Source of the DNA: an uncultured Collinsella sp. | GTDB taxonomy: Bacteria > Actinomycetota > Coriobacteriia > Coriobacteriales > Coriobacteriaceae | DNA: 6,997 nt | Assembly (NCBI GenBank): GCA_902492545.1 | Contig: CABULX010000113.1 | Span: forward strand, 1-6,997 | Direction: 5' to 3' | Part shown: positions 5,389 through 6,997 of the stretch, piece after piece | Numbering within the stretch: position 1 is the first letter of the stretch | Layout of the letters: each line of letters opens with the position of its first letter | Notes under the pieces: generated by a model | Databases searched by the model: none | What the model saw: the letters and a program-made list of their open reading frames with translations, nothing else | What the model was told of the DNA's origin: nothing | Made by a program: the position numbers and the translations under genes

Positions 5389-6309
5389 CTATTCGCCGCG
5401 GGGATGGGCTTGAGCCACAGCCCGCTTAAGCCGATCGGGTGTGAGATGCGTGTAGATCTGCGTCGTGGACAGGCTCGCATGACCTAGCAGCTCTTGAACC
5501 GAGCGCAGGTCCGCACCGCCCTCGAGCAAGTCGGTCGCAAAGGTATGGCGCATCGCATGCGGGGCGATGTCAGCCGGAATGCCGGCGAGCGTCGCCAGCG
5601 TATGGAACCGCCGCCGGAGCATCGCGGCGCTCATGCGATTGCCGCGCGCCGATATAAGCAGCGGATGCGGCCCGGTAGCGAGGTCGCGGCGCTTTGCCCG
5701 AGCGAGCAACTCCGGCCTCCCCTCTTCAATATAGAGACGCGTCACATCGAGCGCACGACGATACAGAGGAACGATGCGCTCCTTGCTTCCCTTGCCCCAC
5801 AGGCGCAGCGTGCGCTCGGACCATGAGATGGATTCCACATTGAGCGCCGCAAGCTCTGAGATGCGGGCACCCGAGGCATAGAGCAACTCGAGCATCGCCG
5901 CATCGCGCAGTCCCGCGGGCGTCGAGTTATCAGGCGTCTTGAGCAGCGCCTCGACCTGCTGGGTCGTAAGGACGCCCGGCAGGTCACGCGGCAGCTTGGG
6001 CGACGCGATCGCCGAGACCGCATCGCCCTCGACAATGCCCTCGGCAGCCATCCAGCGATAGAGAGATCGAATAGCCGACAGGTGCGCCGCAAGCGTTCGG
6101 GGAGCCACCTGCTCACGCGAAAGCTCGGCAAGATAGCGACGAATGGTGCGCACGTCGGCAGCGAAAGCATCAATATCCTCGCGCTCGCACCAGGCAGCAA
6201 AGCGCTCTAGCCTCGAGCCATAGGCCGTCACCGTGTTGGGAGAAAGCCCCTCAACGCGTGCGATATAGGCGATAAAAGAGTCGACGGTGTCGTACAGGTC
6301 AAAGGCTAT
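5389..6309 (-). CDS. xerC: Tyrosine recombinase XerC (start codon uncertain, possibly ATA)
   Basis: XerC, with XerD, resolves chromosome dimers at dif near cell division. Numbered from ATA 6309 (306 residues; E. coli XerC 298), the N-terminal SAM-like DNA-binding domain (1 to about 100) opens with FIAYIARVEGLSPNT, typical of Xer proteins. The catalytic domain has Arg149 (GARISEL), a Lys in GKGSKER (near 173), His251 and Arg254 (HAMRH), His277 (LLGHASLSTTQIYTH) and nucleophile Tyr286. The ending AHPRG favours XerC over XerD. The first standard start codon is GTG 6231, but it falls inside SPNTVTAY and would remove the first 26 residues. Upstream to the in-frame stop at 6415-6417 there is no ATG, GTG or TTG. 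The candidates are ATA 6309 (GGAGG 9 bases upstream, overlapping the trmFO stop) or CTG 6297. Identity is secure; the start is not. Confidence 0.9.
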   Translation of the reverse strand: MAFDLYDTVDSFIAYIARVEGLSPNTVTAYGSRLERFAAWCEREDIDAFAADVRTIRRYLAELSREQVAPRTLAAHLSAIRSLYRWMAAEGIVEGDAVSAIASPKLPRDLPGVLTTQQVEALLKTPDNSTPAGLRDAAMLELLYASGARISELAALNVESISWSERTLRLWGKGSKERIVPLYRRALDVTRLYIEEGRPELLARAKRRDLATGPHPLLISARGNRMSAAMLRRRFHTLATLAGIPADIAPHAMRHTFATDLLEGGADLRSVQELLGHASLSTTQIYTHLTPDRLKRAVAQAHPRGE

Positions 6310-6997
6310 GACCGGTCGCCTCCAAACAAGTCGGAACGCGTGGCCAAGTAGGCATCGAGGGCCTCGAGCGCACGGTCCGCATAGGCCTGATAGCGGTCGC
6401 GCTTGCTGCGGCGCTTACCGTCCTCGAGCGGCGGCACCAGGCCAAAGTTGACATGCATGGGCTGATAGCCCACGGTGGCAGGATCGGTCGCATAGCCCAC
6501 GAGCGCACCCAGGGCACCCACACGCGGCAACTCGACGCCCGCGGCACCGATAGCCTCGGCATAGGTGTTGAGCGCCGCGAGCAGACCTGTCGCCACGGCT
6601 TCCATGTATCCCTCGGTACCGGTGATCTGACCGGCCAGACGCACGCCGGTACCGGGCACGGCAAAGGTGCCATCGAGCACGTGCGGGGCGTCGACAAAGG
6701 TATTGCGGTGCATGACACCGTAGCGGAAGAACTCAGCGTTCTCCAGGCCCGGCACCATATGGAAGACGCGCTTCTGCTCGCCAAAGGTCAAGTTGGTCTG
6801 GAAGCCCACCAGGTTATAGGCGGTCTTCTCCTTGTTCTCGGCACGCAGCTGAATCGCCGCCCAGGGGCGACGTCCGGTACGCGGGTCGGTGAGGCCGACG
6901 GGCTTCATGGCGCCAAAGCGAATGGCGTCCTTGCCGGTGCGCGCAACTTCCTCGGCAGGCTGGCAGGCCTGGAACAAATCGCCGCCCTCAAAGTCTT
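6306..6997 (-). CDS. trmFO: Methylenetetrahydrofolate-tRNA-(uracil-5-)-methyltransferase, C-terminal part (5' end outside window)
   Basis: TrmFO is a FAD enzyme that methylates U54 of tRNA to ribothymidine, taking the carbon from 5,10-methylene-tetrahydrofolate; it is the Gram-positive-type alternative to SAM-dependent TrmA. The 229 visible residues are the C-terminal half. They contain FEGGDLFQACQPAEE, which aligns with the family FEGCMPIEE region bearing a functionally important Cys, then FGAMKPVGL, AIQLR, YNLVGFQTNLTFGEQKRV, FFRYGVMHRNTF, AGQITGTEGYMEA (shared with the related GidA/MnmG) and MHVNFGLVPPL. The reading frame is open to the right edge, so the FAD-binding GxGxxG and true start lie outside. 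The TTG at 6977 is an internal Leu codon, not a start. It stops with TAG at 6306, overlapping or abutting xerC. The trmFO-xerC pair also occurs in Bacillus. Confidence 0.95.
   Translation of the reverse strand, partial: DFEGGDLFQACQPAEEVARTGKDAIRFGAMKPVGLTDPRTGRRPWAAIQLRAENKEKTAYNLVGFQTNLTFGEQKRVFHMVPGLENAEFFRYGVMHRNTFVDAPHVLDGTFAVPGTGVRLAGQITGTEGYMEAVATGLLAALNTYAEAIGAAGVELPRVGALGALVGYATDPATVGYQPMHVNFGLVPPLEDGKRRSKRDRYQAYADRALEALDAYLATRSDLFGGDRS
6319..6323 (-). promoter_or_regulatory. Possible ribosome binding site of xerC, inside trmFO
   Basis: GGAGG on the minus strand, within the Phe-Gly-Gly codons near the end of trmFO. It lies 9 bases before ATA 6309 (the same spacing as for dxr) and 21 bases before CTG 6297. 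It points to initiation next to the trmFO stop and against GTG 6231, which is about 90 bases away. Confidence 0.5.

Noticed and set aside
6231..6975. Gene starts at GTG 6231 (xerC) and TTG 6977 (trmFO)
   Set aside because: Both lie inside conserved protein sequence that continues upstream, so they are internal codons, not starts.
1..6997. Mobile element, CRISPR array, tRNA, phage or defence system
   Set aside because: No repeats, transposase, integrase other than the housekeeping XerC, or tRNA-like folds were seen; the window is fully occupied by core genes.

Overview
The window is a compact stretch of core bacterial chromosome, and every gene I can support lies on the minus strand. Gene order from right to left, in the direction of transcription, is trmFO (5' end beyond the right edge), xerC, rpsB, tsf, pyrH, frr, uppS, cdsA, dxr (3' end beyond the left edge). 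The high-GC codon use, this synteny and the flavour of the proteins suggest a gut Coriobacteriia, possibly Collinsella. That is inference from style and gene order, not from any search.

Region by region: trmFO (tRNA uracil-54 methylation with a folate methyl donor) runs into xerC (chromosome-dimer resolution recombinase), apparently with a short overlap. The 219-base gap that follows holds a weak terminator candidate for xerC, a convincing extended -10 promoter, and a roughly 135-base structured 5' leader for rpsB. rpsB and tsf (ribosomal protein S2 and elongation factor Ts) are 45 bases apart and are closed by a strong intrinsic terminator. A second small hairpin and a possible extended -10 promoter lie just before pyrH. 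From pyrH onward the genes abut or overlap by one base: pyrH (UMP kinase), frr (ribosome recycling), uppS (undecaprenyl diphosphate synthase), cdsA (CDP-diacylglycerol synthase) and dxr (first committed step of the MEP isoprenoid pathway). The Shine-Dalgarno sites of frr, uppS, cdsA and dxr lie inside the end of the preceding gene.

Functionally this is a growth-linked cluster: translation factors (S2, EF-Ts, RRF), pyrimidine nucleotide supply (PyrH), and envelope precursors (Dxr feeds isoprenoids to UppS, while CdsA feeds phospholipids). It closely resembles the rpsB-tsf-pyrH-frr-uppS-cdsA-dxr order widespread in Gram-positive bacteria.

I see no mobile element, CRISPR array, tRNA, rRNA or novel defence or biosynthetic system. 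The points worth a second look are smaller: xerC lacks any standard start codon at its expected N terminus, rpsB has a leader with several possible helices including one over the ribosome binding site, interrupted palindromes sit in two promoter regions, and non-ATG starts are frequent. No gap exceeds 300 bases.
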